From Verrucomicrobiales bacterium (GTDB taxonomy: Bacteria > Verrucomicrobiota > Verrucomicrobiia > Limisphaerales > UBA1096), in contig NZFR01000030.1 in assembly GCA_002689335.1 (NCBI GenBank), positions 16,442 through 21,568 on the forward strand: a DNA stretch of 5,127 bases, written 5' to 3'. Both the position numbers and the translations under genes were made by a program. Of the stretch, positions 1 to 5,127 are shown in pieces. Numbering within the stretch: position 1 is the first letter of the stretch; every line of letters begins with the position of its first letter. The notes below the pieces were generated by a model. That model made no database searches. It saw only the letters and a program-made list of their open reading frames with translations, and was not told the origin of the DNA.

Positions 1-1
1 T

Positions 2-835
2 CGAGTGCAGGCGATCCAGTCGGTACAAGTCGATGCCGAAAAGAAGGCTATCGATTCGTTGCTTGCCCTCTCGAAAAACCGAAAACCGGAGCTTCAGGTC
101 GCCGCGATCAAAAAACTGGCCGAGATTGAACCGCCCGCTTTTGCTAACCGGTTGGCGGACGATTGGGGCAAGCTGAGCGAATCCGCGCAGCAGGTTTTTG
201 TTTCTTACCTCGCCAAAGCCAATAGCCCGAAAGGGGATGTAATTTTGCAAAACTTGCTTGGGTCACTACTCGAAGGCAAGTCAGCCGAAGAGTTGAAACT
301 GGACGTCCTAATAGCCGCCAAAGCGCGCAACCTCCCGGTGCTGGATCAGATGCTTGCGCGATATAAGTCAGGGCAACCGAAGGATGATCCTGCCGCCGAA
401 TTTGTTTCCACCCTTGCCGGTGGCAACGCCAAAAAAGGGAAGCTCGTTTACGAAAACCACGTCGCCGCTCAGTGTGTGCGCTGCCACAACGCTGGCGGCA
501 AGGGCAACCAGGTGGGACCAGAGTTGGCGGAGATCGGTAAGCGAGTCGACAAGGCTTATCTGCTGCGATCGCTAGTCACACCAAATTCGGAAATCGCGAA
601 GGGCTTCGGAGTGACGGTGGTTGAGTTGACCGATGGTAAATCGTTGGTCGGGCGAGTGGAAAAGCGAACCGATCAATCACTGAAACTAATACCACCGCAA
701 GGGGAACCGTTGGAGATAGCGTTGGACACGATCAAAAAAATTACGGAATCAAACACATCCGTGATGCCTCCGATGGGCGCGATCCTCACAAAACACGATC
801 TTCGCGATTTGATCGCCTACCTCGAAACACTCTAA
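2..835 (+). CDS. C-terminal part of a HEAT-repeat/cytochrome c protein with a PVC-type heme-binding domain (5' truncated by the window)
   Basis: The frame is already open at the left edge and ends at TAA (833-835). A GTG at 5-7 is unlikely to be the true start because the protein begins inside a helical repeat region. Counting from that codon, residues 1-125 are Ala/Leu/Lys-rich helical pairs typical of HEAT repeats. Residues 138-276 form a class I cytochrome c-like domain: a CVRCH heme motif at 157-161, then GNQVGPELAEIGKR, and near the C-terminus SVMPPMGAIL, where Met254 or Met257 could be the distal heme ligand. This arrangement and the LLRSLVTPNSEIAKGF block match the Pirellula/Verrucomicrobium-type heme-binding domain (the TIGR02603 family). 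In that family the domain often follows a beta-propeller dehydrogenase domain and HEAT repeats in large exported proteins. Electron transfer from a periplasmic sugar or alcohol dehydrogenase is inferred. The substrate cannot be read from this part. The domain itself looks intact. Confidence 0.9.
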   Translation, partial: RVQAIQSVQVDAEKKAIDSLLALSKNRKPELQVAAIKKLAEIEPPAFANRLADDWGKLSESAQQVFVSYLAKANSPKGDVILQNLLGSLLEGKSAEELKLDVLIAAKARNLPVLDQMLARYKSGQPKDDPAAEFVSTLAGGNAKKGKLVYENHVAAQCVRCHNAGGKGNQVGPELAEIGKRVDKAYLLRSLVTPNSEIAKGFGVTVVELTDGKSLVGRVEKRTDQSLKLIPPQGEPLEIALDTIKKITESNTSVMPPMGAILTKHDLRDLIAYLETL

Positions 836-861
836 GCGCGCTTGGCCAAGCGGCGATCGGA
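836..861. other. Convergent intergenic gap with palindrome
   Basis: Only 26 bases separate the TAA of the heme-binding protein gene from the TAA of ileS on the opposite strand. More than half of the gap is the 14-base palindrome at 839-852. As RNA, in either direction, it could fold into a 5-bp stem with a GGCC loop. No U-tract follows on either strand, so it is not a canonical intrinsic terminator. Confidence 0.7.
839..852. repeat. Exact copy A of the CGCTTGGCCAAGCG palindrome
   Basis: A perfect 14-base self-complementary sequence that starts 3 bases after the stop codon of the heme-binding protein gene and ends 9 bases before the end of ileS. The flanks (gcg on both sides) do not extend the symmetry and differ from those of the other copies, so the conserved unit appears to be just the 14-mer. 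Identical sequences lie at 3772-3785 and 4843-4856. Confidence 0.9.
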
Positions 862-3678
862 TTAACTCACCGCCTCGACGCAGCGTGTACAGAGAGTTGG
901 GTGCTCCTTATGGGCTCCAACACTGGTTTCCCAGCGCCAGCAGCGTTCACACTTTTTGCCATCAGCCTTAGCCACAACCGACTGCAGTTTATCCGCTTCG
1001 CCTTCGTTCAGTATTAGCTGGGAGACGTTTAAGAGTTCGCGAAGATCTTCATGATTTGAACGACTAATCTCAAGTTCTCTACCAACTCCGGCGAGAGTCA
1101 CACAGGCCTCAAGCCCCTTGCCGATGCGCTTGGCCTGCCGCGCCTCTTCCAGCACCGGAAGGGCGCGTTCACGAATGGCGAACAGGGTTTGCCAGTTGGC
1201 CGCCTCGTCATCACTTATGCTAAATTCGAACGGTTCCCAGTCGGCCAAGTGTACACTGCCATTGTTCAGGTGCGGAATAGCCTCCCATGCCTCATCGGCG
1301 GTAAAGGCAAGCATCGGCGAAAGCATCTTGGTGAATGACTGGATGAGTCGATAAAGCGCAGTCTGTGTTGATCGGCGACGTGGCGAATTGGCTGGCGAGG
1401 TATAGAGCCGGTCCTTTACGGTATCGTGGTAAACAGCCGACAACTCCACGGAAACAAATTGCGTGATTCGCTGGTAGGCGGCGTGAAACTCGCAAGCATC
1501 GAACGCCACACGAACTTCTGCATCGAGTTTAGCGAATGCATCGAGTATCCAACGGTCAAGCCCGGTCAATTCGTCATCGGCAACAGTGTGCTGCGCGGGA
1601 TCAAAGTCGTACAAGTTGCTGAGTTGATATCGGAGGGCGTTGCGGATGCCACGATACGCCTCGGCTACTTTTTTGATGCGCTCCTCGCTGACGGTAATGT
1701 CGTTGCGAAAATCCTGCGAGGCGACCCAAAGCCGGACGATGTCCGCGCCGTACTCCCCGACGTACGCCTCGGCAGTCTGCGGTTTAGTGTAGCCGCCATC
1801 CTGTTTGCTTTTGGAAATCTTTTCGCGATCGGCATCGACCATGAAGCCGTGCGTTAGCACGTTGCGATATGGCGCGAGGCCATTGCCGGCGAGCGACAAA
1901 AGTAGGGACGACTGAAACCAACCACGATGCTGATCGCTACCCTCAAGATAGTAATCGGCTTGCCAGGCGTCAGGGGTGCCGTTCTCGGCATCCGGACGGC
2001 CAAGCTCGCTGCGTTGCATCAAAACGGAGCGCGACGACGAACCGGAATCGATCCACACGTCGAGCGTGTCGGTGGACTTGCCAGCCACCTCGGGACCATC
2101 CCAATCGGTTGGCTTGACCGCTGCCCACAAGTCAGCGAGATCGCGTTCGTACCAAACGTTCGAGCCGTGCTCCTTCACGAGATCGGCGGTGTTGCGGACA
2201 ATGCGCGCATCGAGAATCGGCTCGCCCTGTGGATCGTAAAACGCCGGGATCGGCACGCCCCACGAGCGCTGCCTCGAGATGCACCAGTCGGGCCGCGATT
2301 GCACGGCACCCTCAATCCGTTTGCGGCCCCAGCCGGGAACCCAGTTGACGCTGTCGATCGCAGCAAGCGCCTGGTCACGAAATCCATCGTGGTCGATGTT
2401 CACAAACCACTGGTCCATCGCACGGAAAATCACAGGTGTTTTACTTCGCCAACAGTGCGGATAGCTGTGCTCATAGCGCTCCTCGAACGCCAGCTTGTCA
2501 CCAGCCTTGAGCACCTCGATTACCGCTTCATTGGCTTCACTTTTCCCGTTTTTCGGCAAGATTTGTTTCCCAACCAATTCATCGGAAATCTGCTGTTCTT
2601 CCGGCAGATCCGCCGTGCGGGCAAGACAGCCGCTGTCGTCCACCGGCGAATAAATCGGCAGGCCATTGTTCCTGCCAAGATTGTAGTCGTCCTGACCGTG
2701 GCCGGGGGCGATGTGGACCAGCCCTGTTCCGGCGCTGTCATCGACAAACAGGTCACCCGCAAAAAGTTTTCCGGTGCGATCGCAAAACGGGTGGTGATAT
2801 TCAAACTCCTCCAACTGATCGCCTTGCACGGTGCGGAGAATTTCAAAGTCCCCTGCCCAACCGCACTTCTCCACAACCGTATCGAGCAGCGGCACGCTGA
2901 CGAGCAACGCCTCTTCGCCGACGCGAATGAGTTGATAATCGAACTGCGAATTGTATGCGACCGCAAGATTCGCTGGCAGCGTCCATGGTGTGGTCGTCCA
3001 GATCAGTAGATGCATGTTGGTTTCACCCACGATGGGGAATTTCACATACACACTTTGGCTGACGTGATCCTGATACTCTACCTCAGCCTCGGCCAAAGCC
3101 GTGCGACAAGGGATGCTCCAGTAAACCGGCTTCTTGCCGCGATAAACGAACCCCTTCTCCACCAAGTCCGCGAACAAACGCAACTCCTCCGCCTCGTACT
3201 CGGGATTGAGCGTGAGGTACGGTTTGTCCCACTCGCCAAGTACGCCCAAGCGCTTGAACTGCTCGCGTTGTTTGTCGATGAACCCCAGCGCGTACTTCTC
3301 GCACGCCTTGCGGATAGCTGCCGGTGTAGCGTCGGTATTGCCGGCCTTACGCATCTTCTGCGTGACCTTAAATTCGATTGGCAACCCGTGGCAGTCCCAA
3401 CCCGGCACATACGGCACATGTTTACCCCGCAGCGATTGGTATTTAAGGATGAAGTCCTTGAGAATCTTGTTCAGCGCCGTGCCAATGTGGACATCGCCAT
3501 TGGCGAACGGCGGACCATCGTGCAACAGAAAACGCTCCGCCCCTTCGCGGCGCTTTTGAATCTGTTCGTACAGGCCGTCTGCATACCACTTGGCCAAGCG
3601 CTCTGGCTCGCGTTGGACCAGCCCGGCGCGCATGGGAAAATCCGTCTGCGGAAGGTTCAGCGTATTTTTATACTCCAT
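862..3678 (-). CDS. ileS: Isoleucyl-tRNA synthetase (938 aa, complete)
   Basis: Charges tRNA-Ile with isoleucine in the cytoplasm and edits mischarged valine. The ATG at 3678-3676 is chosen because MEYKNTLNLPQTDFPM aligns with the N-terminus of E. coli IleRS. It gives 938 residues, the E. coli length. The frame is open for 115 more codons upstream, but these are out-of-frame GH97 remnant and spacer. Class I signature DGPPFANGDVHIGTALN is at 54-70, with HIGT instead of HIGH at 64-67. GWDCHGLPIE is at 93-102. The CP1 editing domain carries WTTTPWTLPAN at 227-237 and HIAPGHGQDDY at 322-332. VWIDSGSSS is at 541-549 and GSDQHRGWF at 580-588. The KMSKS loop reads KISKS at 620-624. The C-terminal zinc site is Cys910, Cys913, Cys930 and Cys933. 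This is the bacterial zinc-tailed form. No strong Shine-Dalgarno precedes the ATG; the best candidate is GGGCAGAG, 5-12 bases upstream. Convergent with the heme-binding protein gene. Confidence 0.97.
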   Translation of the reverse strand: MEYKNTLNLPQTDFPMRAGLVQREPERLAKWYADGLYEQIQKRREGAERFLLHDGPPFANGDVHIGTALNKILKDFILKYQSLRGKHVPYVPGWDCHGLPIEFKVTQKMRKAGNTDATPAAIRKACEKYALGFIDKQREQFKRLGVLGEWDKPYLTLNPEYEAEELRLFADLVEKGFVYRGKKPVYWSIPCRTALAEAEVEYQDHVSQSVYVKFPIVGETNMHLLIWTTTPWTLPANLAVAYNSQFDYQLIRVGEEALLVSVPLLDTVVEKCGWAGDFEILRTVQGDQLEEFEYHHPFCDRTGKLFAGDLFVDDSAGTGLVHIAPGHGQDDYNLGRNNGLPIYSPVDDSGCLARTADLPEEQQISDELVGKQILPKNGKSEANEAVIEVLKAGDKLAFEERYEHSYPHCWRSKTPVIFRAMDQWFVNIDHDGFRDQALAAIDSVNWVPGWGRKRIEGAVQSRPDWCISRQRSWGVPIPAFYDPQGEPILDARIVRNTADLVKEHGSNVWYERDLADLWAAVKPTDWDGPEVAGKSTDTLDVWIDSGSSSRSVLMQRSELGRPDAENGTPDAWQADYYLEGSDQHRGWFQSSLLLSLAGNGLAPYRNVLTHGFMVDADREKISKSKQDGGYTKPQTAEAYVGEYGADIVRLWVASQDFRNDITVSEERIKKVAEAYRGIRNALRYQLSNLYDFDPAQHTVADDELTGLDRWILDAFAKLDAEVRVAFDACEFHAAYQRITQFVSVELSAVYHDTVKDRLYTSPANSPRRRSTQTALYRLIQSFTKMLSPMLAFTADEAWEAIPHLNNGSVHLADWEPFEFSISDDEAANWQTLFAIRERALPVLEEARQAKRIGKGLEACVTLAGVGRELEISRSNHEDLRELLNVSQLILNEGEADKLQSVVAKADGKKCERCWRWETSVGAHKEHPTLCTRCVEAVS
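3587..3600. repeat. 13/14 copy of the palindrome inside ileS
   Basis: On the plus strand this reads CACTTGGCCAAGCG, one mismatch from the CGCTTGGCCAAGCG palindrome. On the ileS strand it encodes Arg27-Leu28-Ala29-Lys30 and the start of Trp31, in the stretch following REPE. This position is not strongly fixed in IleRS, and E. coli has a different sequence here. It may be a coincidence of coding or a domesticated copy of the repeat. Confidence 0.5.
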
Positions 3679-3686
3679 CTCAAACT

Positions 3687-3702
3687 CTGCCCAACAGGGC
3701 AG
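3687..3702 (-). promoter_or_regulatory. Short hairpin directly upstream of the ileS start codon
   Basis: In ileS orientation this reads CTGCCC-TGTT-GGGCAG, a perfect 6-bp GC-rich stem with a 4-base loop. Its 3' arm, GGGCAG, overlaps the best available ribosome-binding sequence and ends 8 bases before the ATG. It could mask the translation start, but a 6-bp inverted repeat may also arise by chance. A regulatory role is inference. Confidence 0.35.
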
Positions 3703-3721
3703 GCGCGGCAACCTACCAGCC

Positions 3722-3735
3722 CGCTTGACCAAAGG
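3722..3735. repeat. Degenerate palindrome copy (11/14)
   Basis: CGCTTGACCAAAGG matches the 14-mer at 11 positions. It lies 36 bases from the exact copy at 3772-3785 in the same spacer, and looks like a decayed copy. It overlaps the weak promoter candidate for ileS. Confidence 0.4.
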
Positions 3736-3771
3736 CAAAAGCAGAAACCAATTCCCACCCCCAACGCTCCC

Positions 3772-3785
3772 CGCTTGGCCAAGCG
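3772..3785. repeat. Exact copy B of the CGCTTGGCCAAGCG palindrome
   Basis: Identical to the copies at 839-852 and 4843-4856. It begins 6 bases after the TAA (3794-3792) that would have ended the GH97 reading frame, which parallels copy A's position 3 bases after a stop. A C at 3786 followed by TT creates a partly overlapping AAGCGCTT palindrome on the right side. The flanking bases are otherwise unlike those of the other copies. Confidence 0.9.
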
Positions 3786-3878
3786 CTTCGTTTAGTTTTT
3801 GGGGACGAGACGGATGGCGACGCTGACCTGAGTGCGGGTGTTCACCGAGATGTCGTCGCTGTAAATATGAGCGGTGTA

Positions 3879-3883
3879 TTTTT
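3879..3883 (-). other. Frameshift site in the GH97 remnant
   Basis: On the coding strand GGGC-AAAAA-TACACC shifts the frame. One more A, or two fewer, restores continuous GH97 homology from FPFDFLPKGK to YTAHIYSDD. Single-base indels in short homopolymers are common both in pseudogenes and in sequencing errors. Confidence 0.75.
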
Positions 3884-4130
3884 GCCCTTGGGCAGAAAAT
3901 CGAACGGGAATTCCACTTTGCGGGACTGCACGGCGTTGAAGCTGCCCACGAACCAATCATCGCCGCTGCGCCGCGCGATGGTCGAGTAAGTGCCGATTTT
4001 GGATTCGAGCACCTTGGACTCATCCCACGTCACAGGGATGTGCGTGAAAAACTCGAACTCCTGATCCTTGCTCATCTGTGACGGACCGTCGTATCAAAAC
4101 AAAAACTGGAGCGGACTGAAAAAGCAAACC

Positions 4131-4144
4131 GACTTGGCCAACTG
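4131..4144. repeat. Palindrome-like core (TTGGCCAA) at the junction of two gene fragments
   Basis: GACTTGGCCAACTG shares the ACTTGGCCAA-type core with the 14-mer (10/14 positions). In GH97 frame it encodes Gln-Leu-Ala-Lys, which fits GH97 relatives, so the core could be native coding sequence. It is notable because similarity to the Ig/jelly-roll module stops, and GH97 similarity begins, at this point. Confidence 0.35.
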
Positions 4145-4145
4145 A

Positions 4146-4775
4146 CTCGAGTGCGACGAAGTGGTCGTTGAGAAAAACCAATGCCCCGTCGTCGCTGAGC
4201 AGCCGAAGTTTCAGTCTGTCAAAACGGCCGACATCCTCGACGGTAATCGTTTTTCTGAACCAAGTGGTGACGTGCTTTTCCCTCGGGTTTTCGCCGAACC
4301 GAATTCGCGTAGCCTCGTCTCCTTCGCCGTAACCCAGTTGGGCCGGCCCCTCGAGCCAGTGCGCATCATCAAACCCGGCACCGGTCCACTGTTCGTCCGA
4401 TGGTTCGCCCGTATCGAGGTAAAGCCAGTGACTGCCCTCGGCAATCAACACGGCCTCGTCCGCCCCCCGCTTGGCAACGAACTCAAATTCGACTCCACGC
4501 GATTCCACTGCCTCCCCATCGCCCCCCTTCGCGGTGACCGTGAAAACAAATTTACCGACCCTCCGGTTTTGCCACTCGAACACGTACGGCTCAGTATCGT
4601 CCACAAACACAAGCTCGTCGTCGATCGAAAACTCGATCTGCTCAATCGCATGGCCACCGAGGTCGGCCTTAGCCTCGACCTGCGTGATGGCGGGAGCTTC
4701 GATACGGGATTCAGCCGGTGCCGTGATTCGTACCCAAGGTACATCGTCTGCCGGTTGGGTGCAGCCAAGCGGCAA
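4146..4775 (-). pseudogene. Truncated Ig-like plus jelly-roll module from a large secreted protein
   Basis: About 210 codons with no internal stop, counted from a TTG at 4775. Residues 12-100 look like a bacterial Ig-like domain (VPWVRITAPAESRIEAP, then IEFSIDDELVFVDDTEPYVF and FTVTAKGGDGEAV). Residues 107-210 match a beta-sandwich module frequent in Verrucomicrobiota/Planctomycetota secreted proteins: EGSHWLYLDTGE, QWTGAGFDDAHWLEGPAQLG, a GDEAT stretch, VTTWFRKTI and LRLLSDDGALVFLND. Similarity ends near residue 210. The frame then runs on to 4020 through out-of-frame GH97 sequence, giving a meaningless tail. No signal peptide, lipobox or ribosome-binding site precedes the TTG. The frame is open back to the oxidoreductase TGA with no better start, so the N-terminus also appears lost. 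Most likely a gene remnant; the original may have been a carbohydrate-active or sulfatase-type multidomain protein. Expression as a short hybrid protein cannot be excluded. Confidence 0.65.
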
Positions 4776-4785
4776 TCCAAGCGCG
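4764..4785. repeat. Two direct half-sites of the palindrome between oxidoreductase and Ig fragment
   Basis: CCAAGCG occurs at 4765-4771 and again at 4777-4783, a 12-base period. This equals the right arm of the 14-mer palindrome. On the coding strand the pair reads CGCTTGG twice. They lie 20-40 bases past the oxidoreductase stop and straddle the presumed start of the Ig-like fragment. Could be relics of decayed palindrome copies. Confidence 0.35.
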
Positions 4786-4802
4786 TTGTCGTGTGCTGCG
4801 GC

Positions 4803-5127
4803 TCAAACCGGCTCTGTGACGGAAAACTCGTTGACGTTTTGCCGCTTGGCCAAGCGGTTGGCCGACTCGTTGGAAATGAAGCGTTCCTCCTCGGCAGAGT
4901 ACCACAGCTTTTGGTTGCCCACACGGTGTGCGATGTTGCCCATGTGCATCACCGACGTCGTCACCTGTGCAAGGCCAACGTCTGCATTTGGCAGTTCGCG
5001 TGACCGGATGCAATCGACAAAATTCTGTTGATGCCCCGGGTCGGGGTGGCGGCCGTACTGCTGGTCGACCACCTTGCCGCTGGATGTGAACACCTGCCAC
5101 CCGCCGCCGTGTCGGCCCAGCATCATG
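4803..5127 (-). CDS. C-terminal part of a Gfo/Idh/MocA family oxidoreductase (5' truncated by the window)
   Basis: An NAD(P)-dependent dehydrogenase family that acts on sugars, inositols and related polyols. It is greatly expanded in Verrucomicrobiota and Planctomycetota, where many members carry a Tat signal. The frame is open through the right edge and ends at TGA (4805-4803). The visible 107 residues are the C-terminal substrate-domain end. DPGHQQNFVDCIRSRELPNADV (residues 29-50) is the conserved loop with the NF-DC-RSR pattern, followed by TTSVMHMGNIAHRVG (56-70), LWYSAEEERFISNESANRLAKR (74-95) and a short tail. The N-terminal Rossmann fold and catalytic lysine are outside the window, so the substrate is unknown. 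Residues 91-95 (RLAKR) are encoded exactly by the 14-base palindrome, starting on a codon boundary. The last 12 residues after it do not show the Tyr/Arg-rich ending I would expect in relatives, so the extreme C-terminus may be altered. Confidence 0.88.
   Translation of the reverse strand, partial: MMLGRHGGGWQVFTSSGKVVDQQYGRHPDPGHQQNFVDCIRSRELPNADVGLAQVTTSVMHMGNIAHRVGNQKLWYSAEEERFISNESANRLAKRQNVNEFSVTEPV
4843..4856. repeat. Exact copy C of the CGCTTGGCCAAGCG palindrome, in frame within coding sequence
   Basis: Identical to the copies at 839-852 and 3772-3785. Here the symmetry extends one base each side (4842-4857), making a 16-base perfect palindrome. It lies inside the oxidoreductase gene, 37 bases before the stop codon triplet, and reads Arg-Leu-Ala-Lys-Arg in frame. 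Another TTGGCC follows at 4858-4863. Confidence 0.9.

Larger units (their letters stand above)
3679..3791 (-). other. ileS upstream spacer (113 bases)
   Basis: This non-coding stretch lies between the ancestral stop of the GH97 remnant and the ileS ATG. In ileS orientation it holds, in order: the exact palindrome (3785-3772), a G-rich run, a degenerate palindrome (3735-3722) and a short hairpin next to the start codon. A weak promoter candidate is TTGCCT (3738-3733), a 17-base gap, then TAGGTT (3715-3710). It matches the sigma70 consensus at only 4/6 and 3/6, so it is tentative. No T-box-like leader is visible; the space is too short for one. Confidence 0.6.
3792..4144 (-). pseudogene. Decayed C-terminal remnant of a GH97 family glycoside hydrolase
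   Basis: About 118 codons resemble the C-terminus of GH97 enzymes (SusB-like alpha-glucosidases/alpha-galactosidases, usually 650-700 residues). In order: QLAKSVCFFSPLQFLF, a TGA at 4096-4094, YDGPSQ, then EFFTHIPVTWDESKVLESKI and YSTIARRSGDDWFVGSFN, ending in the beta-sandwich segment VEFPFDFLPKGK. At the A5 run (3883-3879) the homology jumps frame and continues as YTAHIYSDDISVNTRTQ to VPKN and a TAA at 3794-3792. Relatives typically have FWYD where this has F-stop-YD, so TGG-to-TGA is likely. The catalytic barrel is absent. With three lesions (5' truncation, nonsense codon, frameshift) it cannot make an enzyme. The frameshift alone could be a sequencing error in the homopolymer. An ATG at 4075 would give a 77-residue frame with no clear ribosome-binding site. 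The GH97 assignment rests on remembered family motifs. Confidence 0.8.

Noticed and set aside
565..572. GCGATCGC (the cyanobacterial HIP1 octamer)
   Set aside because: I noticed only a single copy, in coding sequence with no sign of enrichment; an isolated copy is expected by chance in GC-rich DNA.
1127..1140. Palindrome-like CGCTTGGCCTGCCG in ileS
   Set aside because: It matches at 11/14 positions but encodes the conserved IleRS QAKRIGK segment, so the resemblance is explained by coding constraint.
1927..3009. Long plus-strand open frames opposite ileS (also 1426-1857 and 3010-3795)
   Set aside because: They are antisense shadows of a fully conserved ileS. Their translations lack recognisable domains, and the long open runs follow from GC-rich codon use on the other strand.
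3748..3772. Possible G-quadruplex on the ileS strand
   Set aside because: There are only three runs of three or more G and a terminal GG, so a standard four-tract quadruplex is not supported.
3679..4023. N-terminal extension of ileS to an upstream start at 4023
   Set aside because: The extension covers the out-of-frame GH97 remnant and the spacer, has no synthetase similarity, and would add 115 residues to a protein already of the standard length.
4094..4096. TGA recoded as tryptophan (alternative genetic code)
   Set aside because: The GH97 remnant also has a frameshift and a 5' truncation, so simple decay explains the TGA. The oxidoreductase ends at TGA where the family normally ends, and ileS uses TGG for Trp31.
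4161..5003. Plus-strand open frame opposite the Ig fragment and oxidoreductase
   Set aside because: The minus strand carries recognisable protein families here, while the plus-strand translation shows none.

Overview
The window looks like chromosome from a PVC-superphylum bacterium, most likely Verrucomicrobiota (possibly Planctomycetota). The left gene carries the Pirellula/Verrucomicrobium-type C-terminal heme-binding domain. The right gene is a C-terminal piece of a Gfo/Idh/MocA oxidoreductase of the kind expanded in these phyla. The fragments between hold an Ig-like/jelly-roll module and a GH97 glycosidase tail, both common in polysaccharide-degrading members. The phylum call is inferred from family resemblance only.

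Layout: positions 2-835 (+) encode the end of a HEAT-repeat plus cytochrome c protein that begins outside the window. It converges on ileS (862-3678, -) across a 26-base gap. ileS is complete: 938 codons starting at the ATG at 3678. The open frame continues upstream to 4023, but that extension is out-of-frame GH97 sequence, not synthetase. Upstream on the same strand come a 113-base spacer, a decayed GH97 C-terminal remnant (3792-4144), a truncated Ig/jelly-roll module (4146-4775), and the C-terminus of the oxidoreductase (4803 to the right edge). The 3792-4805 stretch is a gene graveyard: two unrelated fragments abut at about 4144, and the GH97 piece has an in-frame TGA where relatives have Trp plus a frameshift at an A-run.

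The most unusual signal is a perfect 14-base palindrome, CGCTTGGCCAAGCG. It occurs exactly at 839-852, 3772-3785 and 4843-4856, with a 13/14 copy inside ileS (3587-3600). Degenerate copies lie at 3722-3735 and at the fragment junction (4131-4144), and two direct half-sites lie at 4764-4785. About 0.00002 exact copies would be expected by chance in a window of this size. Two exact copies sit 3 and 6 bases after stop codons, and the third lies in frame in the last codons of the oxidoreductase. This suggests a highly iterated, possibly mobile or 3'-end-associated palindrome family.

Functionally, ileS is housekeeping. The cytochrome-type protein probably belongs to envelope or periplasmic electron transfer, and the oxidoreductase to carbohydrate metabolism. 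Nothing suggests one shared pathway.
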